The notes: generated from the letters alone by a model not told the origin. A DNA stretch of 64,000 nt from Vibrio panuliri (GCF_009938205.1 NZ_AP019654.1:372001-436000), one strand, 5' to 3'. Shown: positions 18,744 through 28,050, counted from the first letter of the stretch. Program-made: numbers and translations.

Positions 18744-20405
18744 ATGCGTAAAGTTGTTTTAGCCATCTCTCTTGCATCATTGGCAGGGTGTTCTATGGGG
18801 CACCGCGATCCTGTAGAAGCGAAAGGTGCTTTGAATGAAGCGATTAATCAGTCAAATAGTCATGCTTTAGAGCAATTGCCTGCCTCGGTGGAAGCGGATT
18901 TGATGCCTGACTTGGATGGTATGGCGATCGAGCAAAATAAAACCGTGAAACGTTTTCGCGTCAAGGCGAATGGTGTTGATGCGCGCGCCTTCTTTGCCAG
19001 CCTAGTCAAAGGCACAGAGTACAGTGCCGCTATTCACCCGGAGGTGAGTGGCAAGATCACGGTGAACCTTTCTGATGTCACACTCGATGAAGTGCTGGCG
19101 GTAGTAAGTGATATGTACGGCTACGATGTGCAGATGGTCGGCAAGGTCATTCAGGTTTATCCTGCGGGGCTACGCACCGTAACCATTCCAGTAGACTATT
19201 TGCAATTTAAGCGTGCTGGTCGCTCGTTGACCTCAATTACTACTGGCACCATCACGAACAATGATAACTCCTCGAATAATAATTCGAGTAACTCATCATC
19301 ATCTTCATCGTCAAGTTCTTCTAACTCATCAAGTAACTCTCGCTCTTCAACGGCAAGTGGCGGCACTGAAATTGAAACCACAAGTGAAAGTGATTTTTGG
19401 CCGCAATTACAAATGGCGGTTGCGCAGTTAATTGGTAGTGGTAGCGGACAATCAGTGGTAGTGACGCCTCAAGCGAGTGTGATCACTATACGCGCGTACC
19501 CAGATGAGATTCGTCAAGTGCGCGAATTTCTCGGGGTTTCACAACAACGCATGCACCGACAAGTTATTTTGGAAGCCAAGATCCTCGAAGTTACTCTGAG
19601 TGATGGCTATCAACAAGGTATTAACTGGAGCAAAGCCTTTACCTCGAATGGTACTAAGTACACTATCGGGCAGGGTTCTACCGCACTTGATAATGGCAGT
19701 GCTCCAGCTCTACCAGGGCTAGATACAATCGGGACCTTACTGGGCGGACAGACCAACTTAGTTATCTCCAGTGGCAGCTTTGATGCAGTAATTAGCTTTA
19801 TGGCTACCCAAGGTGATTTAAATGTGCTTTCAAGCCCACGAGTGACGGCTTCAAATAACCAAAAAGCGGTCATCAAAGTGGGTACCGATGAGTATTTTGT
19901 AACCGATCTTTCGAGCGTTGTCGGTTCTGGTGACAACTCTGAACCATCACCGGAAGTTGAACTCACGCCATTTTTCTCTGGTATTTCTCTTGATGTGACT
20001 CCGCAAATCGATGACCAAGGAAACGTGCTATTGCATGTGCATCCGGCAGTCATTGAAGTGAATGAGCAAGTAAAAGAGATCGGTTTTGGTGGTAACAAAA
20101 TTACGTTACCTCTCGCAAGTAGCTCTATTCGAGAGTCTGACTCGGTCATTCGTGCTCAAGATGGCGATGTCGTCGTCATCGGTGGATTAATGAAGTCCAA
20201 TACGATAGATCAAGTATCTAAAGTGCCATTTTTAGGGGATGTACCTGGGTTAGGGCATCTATTTAGGAATACTTCGAAGTTGCAGCAAAAAACGGAATTG
20301 GTGATTTTGCTTAAGCCAACTGTCGTTGGCGTGAACACTTGGCAAAAAGAACTCGAACGTTCACGAGATCTGTTACAAGAATGGTTCCCTGAACAACAAC
20401 AGTAG
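18744..20405 (+). CDS. mshL: MSHA secretin MshL, outer-membrane lipoprotein
   Basis: Secretin of 553 residues that forms the outer-membrane pore for the pilus. The lipobox LAGC places the lipidated cysteine at C16. N-terminal secretin/TonB short and N domains lie at about 65-140 (VKANGVDARAFFASLVKG region). A Ser/Asn low-complexity linker lies at about 170-206, encoded at 19258-19345. The C-terminal secretin domain (about 215-545) includes VLSSPRVTASNNQKAVIKVG and VVVIGGLM. It sits between mshK and mshM in the assembly operon. Confidence 0.95.
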   Translation: MRKVVLAISLASLAGCSMGHRDPVEAKGALNEAINQSNSHALEQLPASVEADLMPDLDGMAIEQNKTVKRFRVKANGVDARAFFASLVKGTEYSAAIHPEVSGKITVNLSDVTLDEVLAVVSDMYGYDVQMVGKVIQVYPAGLRTVTIPVDYLQFKRAGRSLTSITTGTITNNDNSSNNNSSNSSSSSSSSSSNSSSNSRSSTASGGTEIETTSESDFWPQLQMAVAQLIGSGSGQSVVVTPQASVITIRAYPDEIRQVREFLGVSQQRMHRQVILEAKILEVTLSDGYQQGINWSKAFTSNGTKYTIGQGSTALDNGSAPALPGLDTIGTLLGGQTNLVISSGSFDAVISFMATQGDLNVLSSPRVTASNNQKAVIKVGTDEYFVTDLSSVVGSGDNSEPSPEVELTPFFSGISLDVTPQIDDQGNVLLHVHPAVIEVNEQVKEIGFGGNKITLPLASSSIRESDSVIRAQDGDVVVIGGLMKSNTIDQVSKVPFLGDVPGLGHLFRNTSKLQQKTELVILLKPTVVGVNTWQKELERSRDLLQEWFPEQQQ

Positions 20406-20411
20406 TCGTCT

Positions 20412-21257
20412 ATGTATCTAGAGCGCTTTGGTTTTAGTCAGCTGCCTTTCCACCTCACGCCCAATACCGAACTGTTTCTTGGGCTTGAGCCTCATTATGA
20501 AGCGATTCAAGTGGTTAACTCGGCTCTTTCGATGGGGGAAGGGCTGATAAAAGTGACAGGTGAAGTCGGCACTGGCAAAACAATGGTATGTCGCATGCTC
20601 GTCAACCATTTTGAGCCTCATATCCAGTTGGTTTATTTACCTAATCCTGCTCTTTCTGGGGATGAACTGAGACAAGCCGTTGCCAGCGAACTTGCCGTAG
20701 AGTGTCTTGATAAAACCAAGCTTGTAGAACAAATTCAAATGCGCTTAGTGGCTCTAGCCAAGCAAGGTAAGCAAGTTGTTGTACTGGTGGATGAGGCGCA
20801 AGCTCTGAGTGATGAAGCGCTGGAAGTGTTGCGCCTATTTGGCAATTTGGAAACAGAGCAGAACAAACTACTGCAGATTGTGTTATTTGGACAACCAGAG
20901 CTGGATATTCGTTTGGAGCAATATCACCTGCGCCAGTTTCGCCAACGGATCACCTTCAGTGCAAAGTTGAGAGCCTTGTCTCTCGATGAAACGGTTGCTT
21001 ATATCGATAGTCGGCTTGCCAAGGCAGGGGCGAAGATGGCGGTATTTTCTGTGCCACAACAGAAAGCAATTTGGCGAGCGAGTTATGGAGTTCCAAGGCT
21101 TATCAATCAGATTTGCCATAAAAGTTTAGTGTTGGCTAGCAGTCAAAGCCTCAATACGGTAACGAATGGTGATTTGTATCATGCCATTCACGACACATTT
21201 GATGCTTGCAAACCAAAGTTTAAAAGCCCGGTTTTATGGGGATGGAGTAAAGCATGA
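20412..21257 (+). CDS. mshM: MSHA biogenesis AAA ATPase MshM (ExeA-like)
   Basis: Cytosolic AAA+ ATPase of 281 residues. Walker A GEVGTGKT is at 50-57 and Walker B VVVLVDEAQAL lies near 125. It resembles ExeA and GspA, which help secretins assemble or insert through peptidoglycan, but lacks their periplasmic peptidoglycan-binding half. It overlaps mshN by 4 bp. The partner in peptidoglycan binding could be MshN or another protein; this is inference. Confidence 0.92.
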   Translation: MYLERFGFSQLPFHLTPNTELFLGLEPHYEAIQVVNSALSMGEGLIKVTGEVGTGKTMVCRMLVNHFEPHIQLVYLPNPALSGDELRQAVASELAVECLDKTKLVEQIQMRLVALAKQGKQVVVLVDEAQALSDEALEVLRLFGNLETEQNKLLQIVLFGQPELDIRLEQYHLRQFRQRITFSAKLRALSLDETVAYIDSRLAKAGAKMAVFSVPQQKAIWRASYGVPRLINQICHKSLVLASSQSLNTVTNGDLYHAIHDTFDACKPKFKSPVLWGWSKA

Positions 21258-22378
21258 GTGCGATTAACAACGCGCTGTCTGAGTTATCTAAATCACAGAC
21301 GGTTACTAAAGCGCAGATAGAGAAAGCACAAGTACAAGTGGTAAAAAAAACCAACGCTCTGCCGTGGGTTATCGGCGGCTTTAGTTTAAGTCTTGCTGTT
21401 GGTGGTTGGGCGATTTCTCAGCAATCAATGCCACCAAGTCAGATTACCAGCGAGGTTACCCAGCAACCCGTGCGTGCCGCTGCTTCGTCGATCTCCTCTC
21501 CAACGGTAAAACCATCTCAATCTAGTGAAGTCATTTATTCGGCTCCTCGTAAGGTGCAAGCGGTGGCGAAACAGAACATCGCCAAAGAAACCTCGTCAGT
21601 GCCTCAAGTCTCGACAGTAGAAAAGCCTCTAGCGCAGGTTGAAGAAACGGATTTGACCACTCAATCATCTATACATCTTGCTCAGGTTGCGCTTTCGCGT
21701 GATGAAAGTGTGCAGGATAATCAAGCAACACAAGCGGATGCAGCAGTCTCTTCGGGGGAAGTGGTTGTTGAACAAGTTGAGTTAACGCCAACTCAGCTCG
21801 CAGCCAAAGCACAAAGCCGAGCTAAAAAAGCGCTGGATGCCAATGATCTTGCCAGCGCAATAAGCCACTTTAACGATGCATTGCGTTACACCCCACGTGA
21901 TAGCGAGGTACGTCAAACCTTGGCGGCGCTATTTTATGGTAAAGGTGAAGTCCGGAAATCTGTGGATCTATTGCAGCAAGGGATCGCGCTTGCTCAGGAT
22001 GATCAGAGTTTACGAATCGCGATGGCCAAATTGCTGATTAAAGAGCAGCAAACTAGCGCGGCATTGACGCCATTAGTTTATTTGCCTAGTCACCCAAACA
22101 GCGAATATTTATCACTACGTGCAGCGTTAGCACAAAAAAGTGGCCAAGATGATGTGGCTCTAGAGAGCTATCAGTTATTGGTGCAGTTAGAGCCGCAAAA
22201 TGGGCGCTGGTGGTTGGGACTCGGTATTCAACAAGAGCGAGCATTCGAGCTTGATAAGGCGCAGAAATCGTATCAACAGGCGCTAAACAAGGTGGGTTTG
22301 TCTAGCCAGTCTCAGCAATTTATCCGTGACCGTTTGGCTTTGCTAGGTCGTTTACAGGAGCAGCCAAATGAAAATTAA
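21254..22378 (+). CDS. mshN: MSHA biogenesis protein MshN (TPR, bitopic)
   Basis: Protein of 374 residues. A short cytoplasmic N-terminus precedes a membrane helix at about 36-53 (LPWVIGGFSLSLAVGGWA). A low-complexity periplasmic linker follows, then tetratricopeptide repeats from about 185 to 370 (ALDANDLASAISHFNDALRY is a repeat unit). A role as periplasmic scaffold for the secretin or platform is likely. It starts at an ATGA overlap with mshM and overlaps mshE by 11 bp. Confidence 0.9.
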   Translation: MSAINNALSELSKSQTVTKAQIEKAQVQVVKKTNALPWVIGGFSLSLAVGGWAISQQSMPPSQITSEVTQQPVRAAASSISSPTVKPSQSSEVIYSAPRKVQAVAKQNIAKETSSVPQVSTVEKPLAQVEETDLTTQSSIHLAQVALSRDESVQDNQATQADAAVSSGEVVVEQVELTPTQLAAKAQSRAKKALDANDLASAISHFNDALRYTPRDSEVRQTLAALFYGKGEVRKSVDLLQQGIALAQDDQSLRIAMAKLLIKEQQTSAALTPLVYLPSHPNSEYLSLRAALAQKSGQDDVALESYQLLVQLEPQNGRWWLGLGIQQERAFELDKAQKSYQQALNKVGLSSQSQQFIRDRLALLGRLQEQPNEN

Positions 22379-24092
22379 GTTAAGAAAGCGCCTTGGCGAT
22401 TTGTTGGTTGAAGAAGGGATCATTACCGAACAACAAGTTGAACAAGCACTGCAAGCTCAGAAAGCGTCGGGGCGTAAGCTTGGCGCGACGTTAATCGACC
22501 TCGGCTTTTTGACTGAAAAGCAAATGTTGAGCTTCCTCGCGCAACAATTGGATGTACCGCTTATCGATCTTAGCCGCATGAATGTAGATATTGATGCGGT
22601 GCAACTGCTGCCAGAAGTGCATGCTCGTCGTCTTCGAGCGTTAGTGATTGGACGTAACCAAGATACGCTGCGCGTCGCGATGAGTGACCCGGCCGACTTG
22701 TTTGCTCAAGAATCCCTGTTATCTCAACTTCCACAATACGCAATTGACTTTGTTATCGCGCCAGAAAAGCAATTGGTGGATGGTTTTGACCGATACTATC
22801 GTCGTACCAAAGAGATCGCGTCATTTGCCGAGCAATTACAAGCAGAGCATCAAGTTAATGAAGCATTTGATTTTAATATTGAAGATGCGGATAGCGATGA
22901 AGTTACCGTTGTAAAGCTAATCAACTCTTTGTTTGAAGATGCCATCCAAGTTGGCGCTTCGGATATCCATATTGAGCCCGATGCGAATATCTTGCGCTTG
23001 CGCCAACGTATCGATGGAGTACTGCATGAAACTCTACTCAATGAAGTGAATATCGCTCCAGCTCTGGTTTTACGTCTAAAACTGATGGCGAACTTGGACA
23101 TTTCTGAGAAGCGCTTACCTCAAGATGGTCGCTTTAACATTAAAGCGAAGGGACAGTCGGTAGATATACGTATGTCGACGATGCCCGTGCAGTATGGTGA
23201 GTCTGTGGTAATGCGTTTGCTCAACCAATCATCAGGGGTCCGTAAGCTAGAAGAATCAGGGTTGCCAGCAGATTTGCTTGCTCGACTTCGAGCTCAATTG
23301 CGACGTCCTCACGGTATGATTTTGGTTACAGGACCGACGGGGTCGGGTAAAACCACCACCTTGTATGGCGCGCTAAGCGAACTTAATGAGCCTAGTAAGA
23401 AAATTATTACCGTTGAAGATCCGGTCGAGTATCGCTTGCCACGAGTGAACCAAGTGCAGGTTAATTCGAAGATCAATTTAGATTTCTCTACCATCTTGCG
23501 CAGCTTTTTACGTCAAGACCCAGATATTATTCTTGTTGGTGAGATGCGCGACCAAGAAACAGTAGAAATTGGTTTGCGAGCCGCTTTAACCGGTCACCTT
23601 GTGTTGAGTACTCTGCATACCAACGATGCAGTTGATAGTGCATTGCGCATGATGGATATGGGGGCTCCAGGCTATTTGGTTGCCAGTGCTGTGAGAGCTG
23701 TTGTCGCACAGCGACTCGTGCGCAAGGTATGCCCTGACTGTAAGACTGAGCACCATTTGGAAGAGAGCCATCGCCAATGGTTGATGGAGCGATTCCCAAA
23801 CCAAGTCGAGGCGAGCTTTGTCAGAGGGCGTGGGTGTCAAAACTGCAACTTAACCGGCTACCGAGGACGTATCGGTGTATTTGAAATCCTCGAGCTTGAG
23901 CAGAACATGATGGATGCTCTGCGTGCAAATGACGCAGTTGGCTTCACTCAAATCGCGCGCAGCTCTGAAAACTACAAACCATTACTCGCGTCGGCTATGG
24001 AATTGGCGATGCAAGGAGTCGTGAGCTTTGAAGAAGTCATGAACCTTGGCGAAGGTGATACCTCTGGCAGCGTTCAAGCGATCTACTTGTAG
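22368..24092 (+). CDS. mshE: MSHA pilus assembly ATPase MshE, c-di-GMP-binding
   Basis: Hexameric extension motor of the PilB/GspE family, 574 residues. Two 24-residue MshEN c-di-GMP motifs lie at 8-31 and 37-60, separated by five residues. The first has RLGxxLVxxGxI and both end in xxQ. Walker A GPTGSGKT is at 322-329 and the Walker B region reads DIILVGEMRD. A zinc-binding CPDC...CQNC module lies in the C-terminal part. Pilus extension should rise with c-di-GMP. The gene overlaps the mshN end. Confidence 0.97.
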   Translation: MKIKLRKRLGDLLVEEGIITEQQVEQALQAQKASGRKLGATLIDLGFLTEKQMLSFLAQQLDVPLIDLSRMNVDIDAVQLLPEVHARRLRALVIGRNQDTLRVAMSDPADLFAQESLLSQLPQYAIDFVIAPEKQLVDGFDRYYRRTKEIASFAEQLQAEHQVNEAFDFNIEDADSDEVTVVKLINSLFEDAIQVGASDIHIEPDANILRLRQRIDGVLHETLLNEVNIAPALVLRLKLMANLDISEKRLPQDGRFNIKAKGQSVDIRMSTMPVQYGESVVMRLLNQSSGVRKLEESGLPADLLARLRAQLRRPHGMILVTGPTGSGKTTTLYGALSELNEPSKKIITVEDPVEYRLPRVNQVQVNSKINLDFSTILRSFLRQDPDIILVGEMRDQETVEIGLRAALTGHLVLSTLHTNDAVDSALRMMDMGAPGYLVASAVRAVVAQRLVRKVCPDCKTEHHLEESHRQWLMERFPNQVEASFVRGRGCQNCNLTGYRGRIGVFEILELEQNMMDALRANDAVGFTQIARSSENYKPLLASAMELAMQGVVSFEEVMNLGEGDTSGSVQAIYL

Positions 24093-24100
24093 GAAGAGCT

Positions 24101-25321
24101 ATGTCCGTATTTCATTACCGAGGTAGAAATTTAGATGGCAGTAAGGTCTCTGGTCATGTTGAGGCTGCCACAGTTGAACTGGCCACCGAAGCGTTGATGG
24201 CTAAAGGGGTGATCCCGACAGAGATTAATGCGGGTAAGCAGCGTGGCGGATTGAACCTCGACCTTTCGGCACTATTTACTCCAGCGATTCCATTAGAGGT
24301 GCTGGTTATTTTCTGTCGTCAAATGTACAGCTTAACCAAAGCCGGTGTGCCTCTATTACGTTCAATGCGTGGGTTAACGCAAAACTGTAGCAACAAGCAA
24401 CTAAAAGAAGCTTTAGAAGACGTCACCAATGAGTTAACCAATGGTCGTAGTTTATCAAGTGCGATGCAGCTTCACCCTAAGGTATTTAGTCCGTTGTTTG
24501 TCTCTATGCTCAGCGTTGGTGAGAATACGGGTCGCTTAGATGATGCATTGCTGCAACTTGCTAACTACTACGAGCAAGAGTTGGAAACCCGCAAGCGAAT
24601 AAAAACAGCGATGCGTTATCCGACTTTCGTGATCATTTTTATCACCTTGGCGATGTTTGTTTTAAACGTCAAAGTGATCCCCCAGTTTTCCAGTATGTTT
24701 GCCCGTTTTGGGGTTGATTTGCCTTTACCAACACGGATTTTGATCGCAACATCTGACTTTTTTGTTAACTATTGGCCATTTATGTTGGCGGCTATTTTTG
24801 GTCTCCTTTTTGCTTTTCGAGCTTGGGTTCAAACGGCAAAAGGACGCGAGAAGTGGGATAAATTTCGCTTACGAATGCCCGTTATTGGCAGTGTCGTCAA
24901 TCGTGCTCAGTTAGCTCGTTTTTCCCGCACTTTCTCATTGATGTTAAAAGCGGGCGTGCCGTTAAACCAGTCGTTGGCACTCTCAGCTGAGGCGCTAGAT
25001 AACCGATTTTTAGAGAATCGATTGTTAGAAATGAAAGCCTCGATAGAAGCTGGTAGTTCGATTTCCAATACCGCTATCGCCAGCGGAGTGTTTACCCCTT
25101 TGGTGATTCAGATGATCTCGGTTGGGGAAGAGACCGGTCGAATTGATGAGCTCTTGATTGAAGTTGCGGACTTTTATGACCGAGAAGTGGATTACGATCT
25201 CAAAACATTAACCGCTAGAATCGAGCCATTCTTATTGGTGGTTGTGGCTGGCATGGTGTTGGTTCTTGCATTGGGTATTTTCCTACCAATGTGGGGCATG
25301 ATGGATGCACTAAAAGGTTAA
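24101..25321 (+). CDS. mshG: MSHA inner-membrane platform protein MshG (PilC/GspF-like)
   Basis: Protein of 406 residues with two GspF-type domains. The first (about 65-190) contains FCRQMYSLTKAGVPLLRSM and the second (about 270-395) contains FSRTFSLMLKAGVPLNQSL. Membrane helices lie near 170-192, 222-242 and 374-397. It is the platform on which MshE acts to add pilins. It is spaced 8 bp after mshE and followed 1 bp later by mshF. Confidence 0.95.
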   Translation: MSVFHYRGRNLDGSKVSGHVEAATVELATEALMAKGVIPTEINAGKQRGGLNLDLSALFTPAIPLEVLVIFCRQMYSLTKAGVPLLRSMRGLTQNCSNKQLKEALEDVTNELTNGRSLSSAMQLHPKVFSPLFVSMLSVGENTGRLDDALLQLANYYEQELETRKRIKTAMRYPTFVIIFITLAMFVLNVKVIPQFSSMFARFGVDLPLPTRILIATSDFFVNYWPFMLAAIFGLLFAFRAWVQTAKGREKWDKFRLRMPVIGSVVNRAQLARFSRTFSLMLKAGVPLNQSLALSAEALDNRFLENRLLEMKASIEAGSSISNTAIASGVFTPLVIQMISVGEETGRIDELLIEVADFYDREVDYDLKTLTARIEPFLLVVVAGMVLVLALGIFLPMWGMMDALKG

Positions 25322-25322
25322 T

Positions 25323-25784
25323 ATGCCGAAACAGATTAGACGTTCCCGCTTTGCCGTTTGGTTACTGCTTATCATGGTTTTAGTGATGGCCTTTTTGCTT
25401 GCTTGGCATAAAGTAGAACAAGAGGCGAGTAGTACGGCATTGGTCGTGGCTGGTAAACGTATTCTTGACCGAGCAAACTTTTACAAACAAGAGTGGCTGC
25501 TGGCTGGGCAGCCAGCGCAATTGAACGTACATCAAAAGTTTATTCACTATTCTGCTAAAGGGTGGCCATTACCACTGCACCAGACAAATAAAGTCGATTG
25601 TGGTTACTGGATGGATCTTTTATATCAAGAGCAGCGAGTTTTAGGCACTTTACCAAAAAAAATCAACGATAATTCAACATCGTCAGATTTTCAGTGTCAG
25701 TACTTTTATGGTAATCATGAGGCGATTTTGATTGGACTTGTCGATGATAAATTCAGCGTCAGTGTCAGCTTTTCGTCAGAATAG
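25323..25784 (+). CDS. mshF: MSHA biogenesis protein MshF
   Basis: Bitopic protein of 153 residues with an N-terminal membrane helix at about 11-28 (AVWLLLIMVLVMAFLLAW) and a periplasmic domain holding two cysteines (KVDCGYW and DFQCQYF). The molecular role is not established. It is identified by position, as the last gene of the assembly operon between mshG and mshB. It is too long and lacks the cleavage motif to be a normal pilin, although the N-terminal helix plan resembles minor pilins. Confidence 0.85.
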   Translation: MPKQIRRSRFAVWLLLIMVLVMAFLLAWHKVEQEASSTALVVAGKRILDRANFYKQEWLLAGQPAQLNVHQKFIHYSAKGWPLPLHQTNKVDCGYWMDLLYQEQRVLGTLPKKINDNSTSSDFQCQYFYGNHEAILIGLVDDKFSVSVSFSSE

Positions 25785-25825
25785 GAAAATTGACGCTCTC
25801 CAGTAGTAATATTGTACAAGGAGCG

Positions 25826-25831
25826 TATAAT
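25826..25831 (+). promoter_or_regulatory. Likely -10 element of the pilin operon (mshB promoter)
   Basis: TATAAT occurs 27 bp upstream of the mshB start. A consensus -35 at 16-18 bp is not evident. In V. cholerae, published mapping found two MSHA promoters, one for assembly genes and one for structural genes; this is the matching place for the second. Confidence 0.45.
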
Positions 25832-25858
25832 GCCTAGCACAAACGGGTGAGGAAGAAG

Positions 25859-26437
25859 ATGAAAAACAATAAGCAAGCTGGATTTTCCTTAGTTGAACTA
25901 GTGGTTGTAATCGTTGTTGTCGGTTTACTGGCGGTTGCGGCATTACCCCGTTTTCTCGATGTCACCGATGAAGCAAAAAAAGCGAGTATTGAAGGGGTTG
26001 CTGGCGGTTTTGCGACGGGCGTGCTTTCTGCTCGTGCTCAATGGGAAGCTGAGGCTCGCCCATCAAAAATCGTTGGCGCAGAGAAACAGAACTACGTGAA
26101 TTATGATGGTGTTGACTTTTGGTTGACGCGCTCGAAAACATCAAACGGTGCCAGTACAGTGTATCGCGATGGTTACCCGCTTGATATTGTGCCGGATAAT
26201 GGTGAATTTCCGACGGGCTTAACAGATCAAGCTTGTATTAACCTGATGGAGAACTTGCTTCAGAATCCTCCGAAAGTTGATACTGTTGACAATGCGGTGA
26301 AAAACCGCGATGTAAAATATTCCGCTCAAGCGAATAAAGCCTCCAATATTTGCGTCTATGTACAGCGCGAAGGTGGGACTGAGCACAAGTTTGAGTATGA
26401 AATTGAAACTGGTCGTGTGACCGTAACCTTGCAGTAA
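25859..26437 (+). CDS. mshB: MSHA prepilin-like protein MshB
   Basis: Type IV prepilin of 192 residues. The leader MKNNKQAG is cut before FSLVELVVVIVVVGLLAVAA, with glutamate at mature position 5. ATG at 25859 is preferred over the in-frame GTG at 25847 because GAGGAAG precedes it and the leader then has the usual length. The C-terminal half has two cysteines (TDQACINL, ASNICVYV) that may pair. It is the first gene of the structural operon; mshA follows after 33 bp. It is probably a minor pilin. Confidence 0.92.
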   Translation: MKNNKQAGFSLVELVVVIVVVGLLAVAALPRFLDVTDEAKKASIEGVAGGFATGVLSARAQWEAEARPSKIVGAEKQNYVNYDGVDFWLTRSKTSNGASTVYRDGYPLDIVPDNGEFPTGLTDQACINLMENLLQNPPKVDTVDNAVKNRDVKYSAQANKASNICVYVQREGGTEHKFEYEIETGRVTVTLQ

Positions 26438-26470
26438 TGCTGCGAAACTTAAAATAAGAGAGATTTTACT

Positions 26471-26941
26471 ATGAAAAGACAAGGCGGTTTCACCCTAATC
26501 GAACTAGTGGTGGTAATTGTTATTCTAGGTATTCTTGCAGTGACGGCAGCGCCACGTTTCCTTAACCTACAAGATGATGCGCGCAATGCATCACTAGAAG
26601 GCTTAAAAGGTGCAATGGCTGGAGCAACGGGTATTGTATATGGTCGTGCTGCGGTTAGCGGTGTCGAAAAGAGCAATCCAGGTGCAGTATCTGGCGGCAC
26701 AAATGGTCAAGATATTACGACTATTCTGGGATATCCAAAAGCATCAGAAGATGGTATCGGACGAGCAGTAGTTGGTTTGTCTGGTTCAGACAGTGATTGG
26801 AAGGTTGTAAGTTCAGGTACTAATACGATCTCTTACTCTTTTGAAAGCTCAAAAGAAGATGCTAAGTGTCTTGTTAAATACACGATGAACACCACAGATG
26901 GTTCTGAGCCAGTGATTACCGTACAAAAATGCGATAATTAA
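26471..26941 (+). CDS. mshA: MSHA major pilin MshA
   Basis: Major subunit of the mannose-sensitive haemagglutinin pilus, 156 residues. The leader MKRQGG is cut before FTLIELVVVIVILGILAVTA, leaving a mature pilin of 150 residues with E5. A C-terminal disulfide loop is likely between the cysteines of AKCLVKY and VQKCDN. Ser/Thr/Gly-rich segments in the globular part are possible glycosylation sites for the PglL-type enzyme encoded at 6797-8593. The strong terminator after it suggests abundant mshB-mshA mRNA with lower read-through into mshC. Confidence 0.95.
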   Translation: MKRQGGFTLIELVVVIVILGILAVTAAPRFLNLQDDARNASLEGLKGAMAGATGIVYGRAAVSGVEKSNPGAVSGGTNGQDITTILGYPKASEDGIGRAVVGLSGSDSDWKVVSSGTNTISYSFESSKEDAKCLVKYTMNTTDGSEPVITVQKCDN

Positions 26942-26946
26942 TTCAT

Positions 26947-26975
26947 AAAAAAGGCCAGCTTAGCTGGCCTTTTTT
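26947..26975 (+). terminator. Terminator after mshA
   Basis: A 13-bp perfect stem AAAAAAGGCCAGC with its complement and a TTA loop, ending in six T. It partly isolates the major pilin gene from mshC-mshQ. Confidence 0.9.
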
Positions 26976-27026
26976 ATGTTCTTCTCAAAACCCCCAATAA
27001 TCCAACAATTTCTTAACTCTTTTCGG

Positions 27027-27032
27027 TATAAT
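27027..27032 (+). promoter_or_regulatory. Candidate -10 element upstream of mshC
   Basis: TATAAT lies 33 bp before the mshC start, downstream of the mshA terminator. No good -35 is visible at 16-18 bp. It could supply a separate transcript for the minor pilin genes. Confidence 0.4.
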
Positions 27033-27064
27033 ACAAAAGTTTACTTAAAGTTGACGCAGGTAGG

Positions 27065-27523
27065 ATGAATATTCGCAAGCGGTTAGGCTTTACACTGGTC
27101 GAACTGATCATTGTGATCATATTACTGGCCATACTCTCTTTATATGCTGCTAGTCGATATATCGGCGTAGGCAGTTTTTCTGTACTTGTTATTCAAGACT
27201 CTGTGATTTCAATCGCTCGCCAAGTGCAACTTAATCGCATGCACTCCAATGTAACTGATGCCAATGATAGCCTGAGATTGTCAATCAGCAGTCACTGTTT
27301 TGGCTCGGTAGAAGGTTGTGCGCACCCTGATGGGCGCAGCGACTGGGTGGCAGAAGATGGCGTTACCTTTTCCGCTCCCGTGAGTGAGATCTCATTTGAT
27401 CTACTGGGTAACCCACTAAATGTGGCTAGCGGTGGGGTTGAGGTTACCATCCACGGGCAAGGCAGTCAGGCTATTGTCTCCGTTTGTGCTAATGGGCTTA
27501 TCTCGAAATCGGGGTGCGATTAA
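27065..27523 (+). CDS. mshC: MSHA minor pilin MshC
   Basis: Prepilin-like protein of 152 residues. The leader MNIRKRLG is cut before FTLVELIIVIILLAILSLYA, with E5 present. Cysteine pairs occur in SHCFGSVEGCAH and at the C-terminus (VCANG, SGCD). It is expected to form the initiating tip complex with MshD, O and P. The stop codon overlaps the mshD start (TAATG), indicating translational coupling. Confidence 0.9.
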   Translation: MNIRKRLGFTLVELIIVIILLAILSLYAASRYIGVGSFSVLVIQDSVISIARQVQLNRMHSNVTDANDSLRLSISSHCFGSVEGCAHPDGRSDWVAEDGVTFSAPVSEISFDLLGNPLNVASGGVEVTIHGQGSQAIVSVCANGLISKSGCD

Positions 27524-28050
27524 TGCAAAGATGGCGCGGTTTTACTCTTATTGAAAGCGTCGTGGCAATGGTGATGATGGCCATCGCCATGGTGACTTTG
27601 ACCAGCTTTTTAGTTCCGCAATTGGCGAGTTCAGCTGACCCGCATTATCAATCTCGCTCGGCTGCGCTTGCACAAAGCGTGATGACCAATATTTTGTCAC
27701 GTAAGTTTGATCAAAATACCCAAGGTCTCGGCAATGAAATACGTTGTTCCTCGGTTGATCCTGCTGCTTTGCCATGTACTACCAACTGGGACGATAGTGA
27801 AGCAGTAAAGGATTTGAATGATATCGATGACTATGAAGGGTGCTGGGTGCCCAATGGAACGGCAAGCTGTCGTGACTTGTATGATTTAATTTCTAATGAA
27901 AAAGAGAGTGGTTATCACAATTTCCGTTTAGACATCAAGGTGAGTTATGCGCCTGATAGTAGTTCTCGTCGCATGAAGCGCATCGACCTTATTGTGACTG
28001 CAGGTAAGCAAACACCGATTGAGTATGTTGCTTATCGGGGGAACTACTAA
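27523..28050 (+). CDS. mshD: MSHA minor pilin MshD
   Basis: Prepilin-like protein of 175 residues. The leader MQRWRG is cut before FTLIESVVAMVMMAIAMVTL, E5 present. ATG at 27523 overlaps the mshC stop and gives a normal leader; the upstream in-frame GTG at 27514 is not needed. Four cysteines (IRCSS, LPCTT, EGCWV, ASCRD) lie in the globular domain. The PilV/GspI-like plan suggests a tip minor pilin. Confidence 0.88.
   Translation: MQRWRGFTLIESVVAMVMMAIAMVTLTSFLVPQLASSADPHYQSRSAALAQSVMTNILSRKFDQNTQGLGNEIRCSSVDPAALPCTTNWDDSEAVKDLNDIDDYEGCWVPNGTASCRDLYDLISNEKESGYHNFRLDIKVSYAPDSSSRRMKRIDLIVTAGKQTPIEYVAYRGNY

Noticed and set aside
19610..20149. 179-codon minus-strand frame inside mshL
   Set aside because: Shadow frame of the secretin domain, caused by codon bias.
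25323..25784. MshF as a fifth pilin of the assembly operon
   Set aside because: There is no Gly-Phe cleavage site or E5; the N-terminal helix alone is not enough.
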